From the NCBI GenBank assembly GCA_004794655.1, contig SMMW01000555.1:8081001-8145000 (forward strand): a stretch of 64,000 nucleotides of DNA. Direction: 5' to 3'. Every line of letters starts with the position of its first letter. Position 1 is the first letter of the stretch. A model generated the notes under the pieces. It ran no database searches. It saw only the letters and a list, made by a program, of their open reading frames with translations, and had not been told where the DNA came from. A program made the translations under genes and the position numbers. This DNA comes from Marisa cornuarietis (lineage: Eukaryota > Mollusca > Gastropoda > Architaenioglossa > Ampullariidae). Below, piece after piece: positions 1 to 38,640 of this stretch.

Positions 1-286
1 ACAAAATAAACTTATCAGCATGCATCACTAACCAATTTTAACAGCAAATCTTAAACACATCATTTATCTAACAAAGTGGCAGAAGTCTAATTAGGTACAG
101 AGAGAAACGGTAAAAAAAAAGTTATAAATTATGAAAATGCATGCATTAATATTAAAACTTTCATTAAAACTCTGTATTTGCTTTCTCTCAGCCGCCCTTT
201 CCCAGCATCAATTTCATTACCCTCACTTTTTCTTATCTCTATTCTTTCCCTTAAACATCACAGAGGCAAAAAGTAATTATTATGAA

Positions 287-29314
<29,028 letters not shown>

Positions 29315-29889
29315 GGTGTGCTGCAGATTTTCTGCGCCAAGATCTTGACTTATGGTTATGGTTTGGGTTTCAAGATCTTTCGCGCGTTCTTGATGGCATT
29401 ACTAAAGGGGAGTAATATCGGAAAACATCCGGTTGTGGTCTCAGCTTGGGGATAATCACAGGAGATAATCAGGGCATAGACATGTGGCAGTGATTACACT
29501 TAAAAAAAAGTGTTTAGTGACTAATTTTCAAAATAAAATTAAAACGCATCAGTCCAAGCTGCAACCCATACACCAATTCAGCACACAGTATCATGAAACA
29601 TGAAATTTAACAATTATAAATCAACAAGGTAACTAAAAATGTATACCAATCAAGGAGAGAAAACCAAATAGAAAAATATAGTTGGATCAAAGATACTGAA
29701 ATAATTCACATCATTCGTCGTAATCATTTACTATAAATAAATTTTGGATATCATCACCACTGATTTATCAAGGGGCATAAGTATTCACAAAGAATACTAA
29801 AATATAAAGTTGAATTACTTCCCCTTCATCGCATCTCCTGTTCAGAGATCTATGGAGAGATCCAGTGGTTTCACGACTTCTGTAAGTCT

Positions 29890-30575
29890 GTGATCGGTAT
29901 CTTCGTGTTCATCCTATTGTGGCAATTGCAGTAGGTTTAACTGGACATTGGAAGGTGCCATTGGCTTATTTTTTAGTTGATGGTATTTCTGCTAAAGTAC
30001 AAGCACAGTTGTTGCTATCGTGTATTTCTTTGCTGTATGATGTCAGGGTAAATAATTAATGTACGTGGCATTAGTGATGGATGGGCATCCAGTAAATCTA
30101 AAGATGGCAAGCATTTTGGGATATTCTTTGCATCCTGAAAATATCGTGAGCAGTTTTCCTCATCCCTCTGATGGTGTATTGCCTGTGTTTTTTATGCTTG
30201 TCATCTTTTAAAAAGAACATTAGATGTGCATTGCACGCATTAAGAGAAGTGAACACTAGTGCTGGCACTGCATGCTGGATACATTTAGTACGTCGATATG
30301 CAGGAGCTTCAGGAATGTGAGGGCCTTCATGCAGCAAATAAACTCACTAGTAGGCACATCAGATTTCAGCAAAATAAGATGAAAGTTAGGTTAGCTGCAC
30401 AAACATTTAGTTCATCTGTATCAGCTGCCCACAATTAAGTTTGATTCACAAGAAGGTTATGTGTTGGTTTTGATGACTGTGATGGCACTGCCAGTTTTAT
30501 CTCAATGATTGACCATCTGTTCCACATTTTCAACAACAGGACACCATTTGCAAAGGGTTATATGAGTCCCTCCAA
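29890..30575 (+). pseudogene. P-element / THAP9-type transposase remnant
   Basis: Across broken frames the plus strand reads VGLTGHWKVPLAYFLVDGIS, then LLSCISLLYDVRV, a run of damaged sequence, then LQECEGLHAANKLTSRHI, KMKVRLAAQTFSSSVSAA and MIDHLFHIFNNRTPF. These match, in order, conserved blocks of the P-element/THAP9 transposase: the RNase-H-like core start (G-W-K-P-GYFL), the segment before KMKVxLAAQ, and the ID-LFxxxNSR block. There are several stops. Neither the THAP zinc finger nor clear terminal repeats were found. Confidence 0.75.
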
Positions 30576-30584
30576 AAAAAAAAA

Positions 30585-30658
30585 TGCTTCTTGAACACGA
30601 CAATTTGTCTTCAATTCAAATGACGAAACATCTCTCAGGTTGTCGTGTTCAAGAAGCA
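30585..30658. repeat. 19-bp perfect inverted repeat (hairpin)
   Basis: TGCTTCTTGAACACGACAA at 30585-30603 returns as its exact reverse complement at 30640-30658, with a 36-base spacer. An A-run before the left arm and a T-run after the right arm extend the pairing beyond one mismatch. It sits at the 3' edge of the P-type transposase remnant. Confidence 0.9.
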
Positions 30659-31646
30659 GTTTTTTTTCCCAGAAAATGAAACGGCTGATTTTGGAATACA
30701 GCCCTACAAATTTGAACGTTATTTAGAAGCTTCGAAGTTAGAAAAAATTGTGAAGGGGGCCCTGCCTTGCTCAGTGGATTTTTCCTTCTTCTTTTCAATT
30801 TCTTTTTCTTTTAAAGCAAGTTTGACGTAATATTCTTCACTCTGGGGATTTTTATCTTTTGAGGGGGGTACTACAAGTTTGATCTTTTAACGTCATGTTA
30901 ACTTATTTACTAACCACTCACGTGTAAACAACTCTATGTTCAAGTCGTGTTGTATATCCTAGTGCACTTGTCCTAATGTTTGAAGTCTATATTACGTTAC
31001 TAAATGAAATGTAGATATTGACAATGAATTGTAAGCATATTATTATATACTGGGAAAACAATTTACGATTATAGTTTCAAGGGGCCTGGAGAAGTCGTCT
31101 ATCCCGGGGCCCGTGCTCTCTTTCGGGGGCCCTGGCAACAATCACAGACATTTCAGTATAGGTTGTATTATTACTGATTGTCTATCTGTTACTAATGGGC
31201 GCATTTGAGTTAATTTTCCATGTTTATTATTGTTAATAAAATATAAATGCATTTCAAATGTGTTTGTCTAAGAAAAACTCCTAAAATTTTTTTATTTGAT
31301 GGCTAATTTCAAGCACTACATTTTTATTTTATAGTTACAACTCGCTGTTGATAAGGACTTTTTTACAATTAAAAATATAATGAGAGTTTGAAACATGTTT
31401 ATCGATGTAAATCTTATTTCCTCCTCATTTGGCTGGATGCAAAATTTACTATTTACTTACTGATACTCGCAAGTGTTCCCAGTTAAAGGCCAACCGGATT
31501 GTTGAGCAAAAATCACTGGAAACAGAGTTCAAAGTATCACAAAAACATTTTCCGGTGTTATTTTGTGACAAAGAGGCATGGGAGATTTTATATTAATATT
31601 TTTCTGTTACGCACACCTGGATTTGTCGACAAAACGGGAAGTGACG

Positions 31647-32528
31647 GGAACATCACCTTCACGTCATCCGTTAGGAATCTGGGATTTATTGTCACCGCAG
31701 ACATGACCCTTGATCAACATGTTACAGCTGTCTGTCAGTCTGCCTACTATGAGCTCCGTAAGATCAGTGCCATCCGTCACTTTCTCTCTACACGTGCCAC
31801 CAACACTCTTGTCTGTGCGTTCGTTCTTTCACGACTTGACTACTGCAACTCCTTGCTGGCAGGCTGCCCCTCATCCCTCATTCAGAAACTCCAGAGAGTA
31901 CAGAACTCCGCTGCACGTCTGGTACTTAGAGCAAGGAAACGGGACCATGTCACACCTCTCCTTCGTTTTCTACACTGGCTACCCGTCCGTTCTCGCATCC
32001 AGTACAAACTGTCTGTGCTGTGTTTTAATTTCTTTGCTGGCTCCTGTCCTGACTATTTCTCTGAACTTCTCATCCCTTACTCTCCGGCCAGACAACTCCG
32101 CTCTTCCTCTGACAACCGTACTCTGACTGTTCCTGTCACCAGAACAACAACATATGGTCACAGGACTTTTGGCTACTGTGCTGCAAAACAATGGAACTCT
32201 CTTCCTCTCCATATCCGCCACCTTCCTACAATTGAATCCTTCAAATCTGCACTGAAAACGCACCTCTTCCTTGAGCACTACTCCTAGTCCACAATGCTAG
32301 TCCTTACCCCCCCCCTTCCCTCTTGCTACTTTACCCATCACTATTTTTCTCTGTTCCTGTTACTTTATGCCTTTTGTTATCTGTTTTTGTCAGTACTGTC
32401 GTTTTCTTTCGTCCCCTGTGTTCTGTATCTACTTAGTCCACGTCTCTTCCCCGTTTTAAGCGCTAAGAGCATACTCTCTACGAGTGTGAATATGCGCTAT
32501 AAAAATCTTCACTATTATTATTATTATT
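31647..32528 (+). mobile_element. CR1/L2-type LINE, 5'-truncated, with target-site duplication
   Basis: An uninterrupted frame runs from the truncation point to a stop at 32285. It covers SVRNLGFIVTADMTLDQHV, SAYYELRKISAIRHFLSTRA, LSRLDYCNSLLAGCPSSLIQ, RVQNSAARLVLRARKRDHV, TYGHRTFGYCAAKQWNSLP and FKSALKTHLFLEHYS. A pyrimidine-rich 3' UTR follows, with AGCGCTAAGAGCATACTC and (ATT)n at the end. AAGTGACG lies at both ends (31639-31646 and 32529-32536). Among the copies here it is the least decayed, hence probably the youngest. Confidence 0.88.
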
Positions 32529-33039
32529 AAGTGACGAAATGGAAGTATTTCTAAAAATAGCATCATCTGCACGAGCTGAAGTCGAAGAGAAAAGATGCAA
32601 TCCTCGGTAAAAGAAAACTCACCAGGAAATATTGTGATGTTACTGAATGTTCTCTTGGACACTCAGATGGAGTTAGTTTATACTCATTAAGGAAATCCTA
32701 AAGATAATGGCAGCAAACGTCCATGGATTAACTTTGTTCAGAGATGGGTATATACCGATCTCTGCTTTGTTCAAATGTGCCGTGTTCGAACTTCGTCCTC
32801 ACACCGTAATCAAGAATTTGCTCAAAATCAGCGAACTAGAGTTAAGTTCGCTTATGCACACCAACACTATGCACACTGGCGTCGCGGACGTCCTGGTTTC
32901 CCCAGTGTATCGCTTTAATGTCTTCTTCTTGTACCTCCAATTAATTGAAGCTTCCGTCTTATATATTGTTCCATGTCGTTAAAGTCTTTTGATTGCTTGC
33001 GAGGCTAGAAATTTTGCTTCATTTGTTGTGTCCTCATAA

Positions 33040-33804
33040 TGTTACTGTGCTTTCTTGGATTTCTCTAATTCAGCTTTCACTTTCTCATTCTGTGCTTTCG
33101 GGTCGAAAATTCACCCCCACCCCCACTCGTCCCGAAGTTCAAGAATCGAGGTGGACATTCCTTCGATTTGTTTGGACATCTCACACAGTTTTCTCAATAG
33201 GTCTATATTCGAGATCTCTTTAGAGCAGTAGGTTTTCAAACTGTGGTTCGTGTACCACTACTGGTACGCGAAGGTATGACGGGTGGTACGCGAGCACCAT
33301 GCGCAAAAATAAAATAATGTGTATATCTATTTTACGGGACCTGTATGTAGGGTTGGGAGGTGGTACTCGGTCACTTCGAATTTTCGAAAGTGTTACTCGT
33401 CTGGAAATGTTTGAAAACCACTGCTTTAGAGGAGTCCTTTACTTGACTCAACATAAATATTGTCTGAAGCCATACCTCTGTCACCCCTCTGTCCGACAAC
33501 GCATCATGTTCCACTGTTGCGGTGCAGAGAGTTCGGGTATCCTGTTATCCATTTCATTCAAAATGGGTGTGTCCTGTTCGCTGCTGTATTAATTGCTATT
33601 TACAGGAGTGAATTGGCTCTTAATTGACTTTAAAGAATGCGGCATATAGTCGCCTTTTATTCGAAGGGCTTTCTTCTTCGCTTTTGTCAGCAAATCTTTT
33701 TTCCTTTCTCTCGTAACTGACGCATTGATAGTCGACAGTTCTTGGTTCGAATCCGTACTAGACTCAACTACTTTGCGCTTCGTTGAATAAGAGGCGGACG
33801 ACAT
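33040..33804 (-). pseudogene. Broken Lys/Ser-rich coding remnant, function unknown
   Basis: A 71-codon frame (33804-33589) begins MSSASYSTKRKVVESS and is rich in Lys and Ser, with RERKKDLLTKAKKKALRIKG. Further along the minus strand, past a stop, come EQDTPILNEMDNRIPEL and, beyond a MITE, IDLLRKLCEMSKQIEGMS and NEKVKAELEKSKKAQ, which look like coiled coil. The style recalls the first ORF (nucleic-acid-binding, coiled-coil) of a retrotransposon, but I do not recognise the family. The first frame could instead be a genuine short exon. Confidence 0.35.
33226..33423. mobile_element. hAT-type MITE (198 bp) with perfect 8-bp duplication
   Basis: Ends are CAGTAGGTTTTCAAACTGTGG at the left and, read inward on the other strand, CAGTGGTTTTCAAACATTTCC at the right. 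This is the CAGTGGTTxTCAAAC terminus typical of many animal hAT elements. CTTTAGAG is duplicated exactly at 33218-33225 and 33424-33431. No coding capacity. Confidence 0.92.
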
Positions 33805-33984
33805 ATCAAAGTGGTTTTTAGAACAGTTCAGTTGTTGTTTTCCTCATATTATTAGTTTATCCGATACGAATGGCAGCGGAGTAGGGATAACCTTGGGCGG
33901 CCATTTTGTAGCTCGAAACATTTTGAAAATAGAAGTTTTGCTGAATAGATGGGGGCGCAAAATTATGCTGCCATCTTGGTTGCC

Positions 33985-34128
33985 TGAGCAGTGCTCACCG
34001 AGGTCATTATTAATTTAAATTTATGAAAAAAGACATTTCAGTGGAGAAAAAAATATGCTTGTGTCTGTCTTTAATAAAACCATGTTATTCAAAATGTGAT
34101 AACCTTCATAGAAACAAATAATGGCTTT

Positions 34129-34162
<34 letters not shown>

Positions 34163-34440
34163 CTCTCTCTCTTTTCTCCACATCCAAAAAGGATATACAC
34201 ATATGCTGGCGGGTACTCAAAACATTATTTTAGTCAGTAAATCATTCATTCGTGTAATCTTGTGACCAGAAAATAATTTCATAAAAATCAATCGTGAAAA
34301 ATTCTAGAACTAGGTACCGATTGGCAGCAATAAGACTTTACATCTCATTCAGATCAGAAAAACAATTCAGGTAAAATGACCAACAAATAAGACTGTCGTG
34401 CTATAAAGTGTTGTTTGACTTTGGTGATACGCCTGAAGCA
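33985..34440. repeat. Dispersed repeat, copy A (contains (AC)n)
   Basis: Closely resembles 62180-62635 throughout. It begins near GAGGTCATT, passes through GACATTTCAGTGGAG, GCTTGTGTCTGTCTTTAATA, an (AC)n(TC)n microsatellite, then GTACCGATTGGCAGCA, and ends near GACTTTG/GATGAT. No ORF and no obvious terminal repeats. Confidence 0.85.
34132..34172. repeat. (AC)n(TC)n microsatellite
   Basis: An AC run followed by a TC run, inside dispersed repeat copy A. The same compound array is present in the second copy at 62312-62353. Confidence 0.9.
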
Positions 34441-34539
34441 TTTCGTAGAAAGAATTTGGATAAATATTCGTTAACTAGTTTCTTTTTTGCTTTTCAGTTT
34501 TATTTTGGAAAAATTATTTCTGGAATGAACACCAGACGT

Positions 34540-34542
<3 letters not shown>

Positions 34543-34571
<29 letters not shown>
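34543..34571. repeat. (GT)n(GC)n microsatellite
   Basis: GT repeat passing into GCGCGCGC, an alternating purine-pyrimidine tract of the kind that can adopt Z-DNA. Confidence 0.9.
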
Positions 34572-34573
<2 letters not shown>

Positions 34574-34789
34574 AAAGGTATACATTCAGCCGAGTCCTAA
34601 CATTTCTTTGAGCAAGGAAATAAAAATTAGTGTGTTGTTTAGGCCGATCAGTGATAAACCATTGCTTCGTTTCCAAAAATTCCGACTGCTTTTAACGATT
34701 TGATTGTGACTGTAGCAGATTGATGACACAAATTAAATCTCCTCGGTCATAGTGAATGAGTAGCAGTTGTAATTTTATAAGAGCAGTTC

Positions 34790-34960
34790 TTTTAACGCAT
34801 TGGTAAAAACTTAACAAAATAAAGTAAAAGCACAACTGTCTGTACAGTTACTGGCGACAATAAACCCAACCAACCAAATAAACAAACGGAAAAAACAATA
34901 AAATGACAACCCAATAATGTACAAACTGCTGGAAAAGTAATTCGTAGTTTGTTGGTGTTA
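34790..34960. repeat. Second dispersed repeat, copy A
   Basis: Matches 38455-38625 in the same orientation. Shared blocks include TAAAAACTTAA, AATAAAGTAAAA, CTGTACAGTTAC, GACAATAAACCCAACC, AAATAAACAAA and GACAACCC/ACAACCCGATAATG. It resembles the 3' tail of a retrotransposon read leftwards. No coding sequence is recognised. Confidence 0.75.
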
Positions 34961-35119
34961 TGAACATGTGTTACCACCACTGAACGTCGAAGTAACGAGG
35001 TTGTCACCCTTGTATGAGTAGAGATTATCACCCCTGGATTGAATGTTGATAGGGGGCGTTGTTTAGAAATTGGAAGAAGAAGCAGACGTGAGAGTCTGAA
35101 GAGAAAGAAGAATTTGGGA

Positions 35120-35290
35120 CAGAGGTTGGAATTAATAGTAACTGTGTGGATTAATATTAACTGTGTGAAGAAAAAGTAACTGTGTGGATACATATTAACT
35201 GTGTGAAGAAATATTAACTGTATGGACAAAGAGTAACTGTGTGGAGAAATTTTAACTGTGTGGGTTGTCATTGATAAGCGACTGTGTGGT
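35120..35290. repeat. Degenerate 18-20 bp tandem repeat
   Basis: TAACTGTGTGGA and variants (TTAACTGTGTGAAGAAA) recur about eight times with spacing of 18-22 bases. Not homogenised, and with no coding frame. Confidence 0.8.
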
Positions 35291-35354
35291 TCCTCGATTT
35301 ACTAATTTTCTCAGGGGAAGGGGGACAGGGGTAGAGCTGCCCCTGTGTTCTTAC

Positions 35355-35672
35355 CCCTCAACCGCACGGAAAGCATGGAAATCGTGGGTCCTCGGACTTT
35401 TCGGACCTCACGTGCGATGGACAAGGGTGGGTTTTTAAAACCGTTAGGGATTAGAGCACGACGAGCCACGATCATGGCTTTGCCGGTGACGCACGGGGTA
35501 AGGCGATTTTCCAGGGGGTTGCTGCTGCTACTGCTGTTGGATGGCTGTATTTTTGCTGGGATTCTGCGCCGTCGCCGTGTTGCTGTGTGCGGAGAGCGGT
35601 ACGCCGTGCTCAAGGGAGGTTGCGCTGGGGTGGATAGACGGTGGAAGGTAGGCTGCGGGCTGTCGTCATCAT
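35355..35672 (-). CDS. Candidate internal exon of an unknown gene
   Basis: The minus strand is open for 146 codons here. The open part is bounded by a strong acceptor (pyrimidine-rich, CTTCTCACCAG, just above 35672) and a strong donor (GTAAGAAC from 35354). The exon would be 318 bases, phase 1 in and phase 1 out. The protein is acidic at first (DDDDSPQPTFHRLS), then Pro/Ser/Arg-rich (RRRRRIPAKIQPSNSSSSSN), then NGFKNPPLSIAREVRKVRGP. I do not recognise the family. No partner exon is certain. One might lie at 38976-39190 on the same strand. Confidence 0.4.
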
Positions 35673-36074
35673 CTGGTGAGAAGAGGGACAAGTTTTCGAT
35701 AAAGCACACATCAGAAGAAAGAAAGGGCAAATAAAAATGAGCTACAAGCAATTAAAATCTTATACAGCGACACTTTAACCTTGAAACCCGTAAAAAAAAA
35801 TCAAGCTAAACGAGAAACACAATCGGAGTTTAGTTTTTTATTTTTCTCACTTTTTATATTTGATAGTCATTGGGAAAAAAATCCACTGCAACTGGCAGTA
35901 GTATCAATTGTGTGCTGGTGGCAGGGATGACAATAGTACTTGAAGTGTGTAGCGGATAGGGTGTAGAGTGGTGGTTGGACAGTAATACAGTAAAAGTCGT
36001 AGTTCAACACAGGGTGGTTTTGTTTTGTTTTGTTTTGTTTTTTGACGTGTCACTGACACACAGGAGTCTCGTGA

Positions 36075-36270
36075 AAATGAAGTTTTCGTATTTCCAGTGC
36101 GGAGCTCAAACTTTGTCCAGGTAAACAAGGTGTTTGGATTCTAGTCGCAGCCGCATAGAGATCAGGGGAAGTTAGGTTCACATAAATCTCGTATTTTTCG
36201 TGCGGTCCAGGGTGAGCTCACCTTTTGTCCAGGTGGACAGAGGTGGGTATTTAATCCCGATTGCAACCGA
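36075..36270. repeat. Imperfect direct repeat (two units, about 107 bp apart)
   Basis: Both units contain a CGTATTT..CAG/CGTGCGG block, then GAGCTCA, TTTGTCCAGGT(A/G)(A/G)AC, and end in (G)CAACCG/GCAGCCG. No gene is seen between 36000 and 37000 except an unsupported open frame on the minus strand (36636-36325). Confidence 0.5.
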
Positions 36271-36614
36271 CCAGTGGGCTGCTGCTGCTTCTTCAGTTGT
36301 CGCATCTTTGCTAAAGCCAGGCTGCTACTGAAGAGATCCTACTATTGCTGTCGCCGGACGGGTTTTTGAGAAGAGAGCTGAAGACTCTACGCCATTCTGC
36401 TGCTGTGAGCGGAGAACAAGCGCCAAGCTGACGGAAGGTTGCCAGAACCAGTCAGGACAACCGAAACTGGCGAGAAAGGCGGTACGAGTCACATCAGCGT
36501 TCCAGAGTGTCGAGCTACTAGGCTCCACCAACACCAGTGTCAATGACGATAACCCACTGCCAGAGGGGAGGGCCGTCGCGGTATTCTTTAACTCGGTCAG
36601 CGAGCCGAAGATAG

Positions 36615-36718
36615 CTACGTCCATTGTGCACCGCACCGTTACGTCCGGGGGACCTCTGATGCAGGGCTACGTCCATCGTGCACCGCACCGTTACGTCCTG
36701 GGGACCTCTGACGCAGGG
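36615..36718. repeat. 52-bp tandem duplication
   Basis: Two adjacent 52-base units starting CTACGTCCAT, each containing GTGCACCGCACCGTTACGTC and ending GACCTCTGA(T/C)GCAGGG. Only a few substitutions separate them. Confidence 0.88.
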
Positions 36719-36899
36719 CAAACGTGAGCTATCGGGGACGCCGAACTTCCATGAGACACGGCGTACAGAAGGTAAGACTACATTTTTTTTTCCAGTTAGA
36801 GGGAGATTCCGTCACCTCGTTGACTTTTTTCTCCACCTTCTACCGGGGTTAGAGGTAAAACTGTTGATTGAGAAGCTTCAGTAATTACAGTAGATTTGT

Positions 36900-38330
36900 C
36901 TGTATGCGGACTACTGAGGACTTGCTTGCGTGCAGTCTGGAAACTTTTAAAGACTTGCCTGTGTGAACTGTCCCTAGTGTGGACTTTTTTTAGATTTTTA
37001 GAGACTGCCGACGACTAGCCTGTGATCACTCGAATATCTTTTGAAAGGCTTTAGTATTATTGATAGCCTATTGATGTGCCTTGTATTCTGCTAACAATAG
37101 TAGATTTGTTGGAATTGATTTGGAGATTGCCTAGGGGCAAAGACATTTGTAATTTCACAAATCTTGACATTTGTGTGTATAATAAGTATGTATCCGGGAA
37201 GGGACGTCCTGAACTGAAGCGATCTCGTGGTGTTTGGAACGAATGCGCATGTCAGCGGGTGGTCCGTGACATTTATGCATTCCATATTTCTCGAAGATAC
37301 ATTATTTCTTAGTAACTAATCTACAAAACATTTAATAGGTGTAAAACACTGTTTTGGTTATCCTTGGTATCCTTGAAGTCCAGTCATTATGTTTGTGAGA
37401 GCTGTTCTTTGATTCATTTTTATGATAATGATGAAAATGTACTTAACCAGATAGACACGCGGGCACCAGAAAGACAGACAATGACTGGGCGGATCATCCT
37501 GAGAATATCACTGTATGAAAGACTTTGCATGAAGACGGACATATTTAGAGTCAAGTGCCGGGTTGGGATCTGTAAGGGCAGTTGGCATGTAATTAGACAT
37601 TGTGTCGCTACTAATGGATTCACAAAGGAGATGGTCCTTTGAGCTGATATGCACCTAGACATATCCTCTGTCACGAAACTTGTTTGTAGCCCATGCACCT
37701 ACTTGTCATCCTGTCCCGTTTCCCAACGTTTGTCAGAGCCACAAAGAAGCAGTCGCTGGCGATATTATTGGAGGGTACCCATCTTCAATGTCTCTCTCTC
37801 TCTCTGTTGCTGACTGGCTTGGCTAGCAATCGCGATCACAATCAACTCTGCCTTTTTGATAACTTTCGCATTTACAGTGGACCGGGTTGGTGAGGTGAAG
37901 TGTAACAACCCGTCTATTCCTTATAATTTTCGCTTCGCCTGCTATACCACACGAAGAGCCAAAGTTTCCCCCGGCACTAAGATTCAGTGGAGGGAAGTCG
38001 CCAGGTCTTAATGGACCCTACGAGTCAACTGGAGTCTGCGTACAAATGGCCTGAAATGAGAGCGGGGGACAGCTCGAGTCTCTTATCTGTCACGGCGGTC
38101 CTGGTGTCGGGCCGTCGGAGAAGTAACATCAGTTTTGTTACGGTTAGTCTGGTCTTCCGGCTGCTGCAATCTTGCGTGAATTGCGCACTCGCGTAGTCTA
38201 GACACTTCGGCTAGATCTAAGGTTCGGGGAGGGGAACCAAGAGAGACAGCTGGAATGACAGGGTCGACAACATAGGAGCTTAACTTGGATTTGAAAGGAA
38301 ACTTGGTGCAAGATCTCAAAATTTCACATT
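36900..38330. other. No recognisable gene
   Basis: Short open frames occur on both strands (for example 38319-38083 minus and 37364-37642 plus), but none resembles a known family or has good splice context. The region may be the non-coding flank of an unidentified retroelement, because tandem duplications and a shared tail repeat surround it. Confidence 0.3.
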
Positions 38331-38454
38331 AAAAAAAATTCGCCCAGGATGTAAAACAGTTAATTGATAGTTGGCAAAGCCAGAGTCACTCGACCCTTGG
38401 TTTGTGACAAAGCGCCGGTTGGTCTCGGTTATCTATTTATAAGGGGAAAAAAGC

Positions 38455-38640
38455 ATGGTAAAAAACTTAAATTAAAATAAAGTAAAAAAGAAAAACTGCT
38501 GTCCATCTGTACAGTTACAAGACAATAAACCCAACCAAATAAACAAAAGGAAAACAAACTAAAATAACAACCCGATAATGTTACTGCTGAAAAAGGAATT
38601 AGCAATTTGTTGGTCTTTGGAGCTGCGACGATTGTTGTGC
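38455..38640. repeat. Second dispersed repeat, copy B
   Basis: Direct-orientation match to 34790-34960 (shared GACAATAAACCCAACC, AAATAAACAAA and ATAATGT blocks). It abuts the broken Ser/Asn-rich coding stretch that begins at about 38640. Confidence 0.75.

Noticed and set aside
30757..31140. GGGGGCCCTG at 30757 and GGGGGCCCTGGCAA at 31125 as ends of a transposon
   Set aside because: The two are in the same orientation and are not inverted, no target duplication could be found, and the sequence between shows no other sign of an element.
36325..36636. 103-codon open frame on the minus strand (SSSTLWNADVTRTAFLASFG)
   Set aside because: GC-rich DNA favours open frames, no family was recognised, and it overlaps duplicated sequence. 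Kept out of the gene list.
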